Assembly (NCBI GenBank): GCA_027451165.1
Contig: DAIDJX010000107.1
Location: 1-6,103 of the forward strand
Reading direction: 5' to 3'
From: Prolixibacteraceae bacterium
GTDB lineage: Bacteria > Bacteroidota > Bacteroidia > Bacteroidales > Prolixibacteraceae
Length of the DNA: 6,103 bases
Made by a program: the position numbers and the translations under genes. Shown here piece by piece: positions 5,101-6,103 of this stretch. How positions within the stretch are numbered: position 1 is the first letter of the stretch; each line of letters opens with the position of its first letter. The notes beneath the pieces are model-generated. The model made no database searches and was not told the DNA's origin. It worked only from the letters and a program-made list of their open reading frames with translations.

Positions 5101-6103
5101 TAATTTAACAGTCCAAAATAGAAATACAACGTCCTTTTAACAGGCTTTCCCATTTTGTTCAATTCCCCCGAAGGTCCCAGGTTCCAGGTATCGTTGCTGA
5201 TGCCCATGGCCAGTTTGGTGCCGATGGGCGGAATGGCATCCAGAAAGGAAATATTTCCCGGGGGAAGCAGGGGATAGTTTTTCGGCCCGGAAATCCCATA
5301 GAAATCAAAAAGCCTTACAAACAGGTCATCTTCCGCGGCCACCACCGTAAACTTTCCATCCACCGTATTGAACTCCATCCAGGAAACTTCCGGATAGTAG
5401 CCTTTGAAGGGAACCTGCCCCCATTGGTTGTCTGCCGGCAGTTTATTGTTGTACAACCGTTCATATACATCCAGCACCGTTCCCTGCATCCTGTTCTTCC
5501 ATACCGGCAACGGTCCTTTGCCCAGCCATTTAGCGCTGATGATATCCGATTCCGGGAAATCGAAGCTGATGCCCGCAAACAGCTGTTCCCCGCCAAGCTG
5601 GTATTCATAACTCATTTCCAGCCAGCCGCTTCCGAACATTTTCCAGGTGACATTTTTCAGATCTCCGGAATAATTCATGGAAAGCACGGCCGCTTCATCC
5701 GTTTTAAACTGAAGAATGCCGGTGAGTTGTGCCTTTCCCCCGGCAACCACCGGGCCATTTCTGAAAGGCAGCGGTAATCCCATATCATTCCTGATGCCTG
5801 TCAGCATTCCGGAGTTTTTGCTGAAATCGACCGATATTCCGGAAGCTTTCAGGGTGATCAGGGTATCTTTTTCCAGGATTTCAGGTACTCCGGTTTCCTG
5901 ACTCCTGTCTCCGGTCTGCTTTTCAATAGGCAGGATGTTGTCTTCCTCAATGCCCAGCGCTTTCAGCTGGTCCCGCAGTTTTTTCGCCTGCTCACTTACC
6001 GAGGTGGAAACCATCCGGTTCACCATATCCCGGTTGCCATTGATTTTCCAGCTCCTGCAGATGATTTCCTCCCCGGAAGGATCAAAGACCCGGAGATAAA
6101 GGG
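5100..6103 (-). CDS. GH2 beta-galactosidase-like protein, C-terminal part (N-terminus off right edge)
   Basis: The frame is open from TAG at 5102-5100 to the right edge. The first in-frame Met at 6026 is internal, because upstream codons continue as coding sequence (LYLRVFDPSGEE..., an Ig-like strand pattern). About 333 residues are visible. From about 5870 downward the protein resembles the C-terminal beta-sandwich of GH2 beta-galactosidases (LacZ domain 5, Bgal_small_N): ISVDFSKNSGMLTGI matches the domain's first hairpins. WLGKGPLPVWKNR (5490-5528) followed by DVY mirrors the LacZ WLGxGPxxxxxxR...D segment. MGISNDTW near the end mirrors LacZ MGIGGDDSW. The catalytic TIM barrel and its two glutamates would lie outside the window, so activity and substrate are unproven; a beta-galactosidase or beta-galacturonidase would fit RG-I breakdown. 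The segment TGDRSQETG is encoded by a 7-bp tandem repeat (5887-5914). The gene converges on the methyltransferase. Confidence 0.72.
   Translation of the reverse strand, partial: LYLRVFDPSGEEIICRSWKINGNRDMVNRMVSTSVSEQAKKLRDQLKALGIEEDNILPIEKQTGDRSQETGVPEILEKDTLITLKASGISVDFSKNSGMLTGIRNDMGLPLPFRNGPVVAGGKAQLTGILQFKTDEAAVLSMNYSGDLKNVTWKMFGSGWLEMSYEYQLGGEQLFAGISFDFPESDIISAKWLGKGPLPVWKNRMQGTVLDVYERLYNNKLPADNQWGQVPFKGYYPEVSWMEFNTVDGKFTVVAAEDDLFVRLFDFYGISGPKNYPLLPPGNISFLDAIPPIGTKLAMGISNDTWNLGPSGELNKMGKPVKRTLYFYFGLLN
5887..5914. repeat. 7-bp-period degenerate tandem repeat inside the GH2-like gene
   Basis: On the plus strand, four consecutive heptamers read ACTCCGG, TTTCCTG, ACTCCTG and TCTCCGG (approximate consensus WCTCCKG), and a fifth, decayed unit TCTGCTT may follow at 5915-5921. 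On the coding strand the array gives the hydrophilic segment TGDRSQETG. It sits in a linker between the Ig-like part and the C-terminal beta-sandwich. Because seven is not a multiple of three, gain or loss of a single unit would shift the frame. Confidence 0.75.

Noticed and set aside
5315..5901. Open frames overlapping the GH2-like gene on both strands.
   Set aside because: The 308-codon minus frame carries the LacZ domain-5 motifs; the others are arginine- or serine-rich shadow translations.
6026..6026. ATG at 6026 as the true start of the GH2-like gene.
   Set aside because: The same frame continues without a stop to the right edge and reads as Ig-like beta-strand sequence, so the Met is internal.

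Overview
The window looks like part of a pectin (rhamnogalacturonan I, RG-I) utilisation locus from a Bacteroidota genome, probably an environmental member of the Bacteroidales or Marinilabiliales. The taxon is inferred from exported carbohydrate-active enzymes encoded side by side, A/T-rich leaders without clear Shine-Dalgarno sites, and intergenic repeats. Nothing in the window proves it.

Layout: four genes account for almost all of it. On the minus strand, from right to left, are (a) the C-terminal part of a GH2 beta-galactosidase-like protein (5100 to beyond 6103), (b) a complete secreted family-11 rhamnogalacturonan lyase (2368-4227), and (c) a secreted two-enzyme fusion running off the left edge (1-2299). 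The fusion joins a GH105 unsaturated rhamnogalacturonyl hydrolase to a CE12-type SGNH rhamnogalacturonan acetylesterase. One plus-strand gene (4353-4970), a class I SAM-dependent methyltransferase, lies between the lyase (divergent) and the GH2 gene (convergent). The large fusion gene is easy to miss because it has no stop codon inside the window.

Functional logic: the lyase cuts the RG-I backbone and leaves oligosaccharides with a 4,5-unsaturated galacturonate end. The GH105 domain removes that unsaturated residue, and the esterase domain removes acetyl groups from backbone galacturonate. A GH2 enzyme would trim galactosyl or uronyl units from side chains or oligosaccharides. The lyase and fusion genes are probably co-transcribed, with 68 bases between the chosen start and the preceding stop. 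No SusC/SusD pair, sensor or regulator is visible.

The least ordinary content is short repeats. A perfect 35-bp palindrome (17-bp arms, 1-bp centre) occurs twice: once just after the lyase stop and once in frame inside the lyase. The copies differ by paired changes in both arms, and in one frame both encode the decapeptide SAGDLKSPAE. A different, degenerate ~100-bp inverted repeat fills the gap between the two convergent genes and touches the GH2 stop codon. Two unrelated 7-bp-period repeats occur, one in the divergent intergenic region and one in frame inside the GH2 gene.
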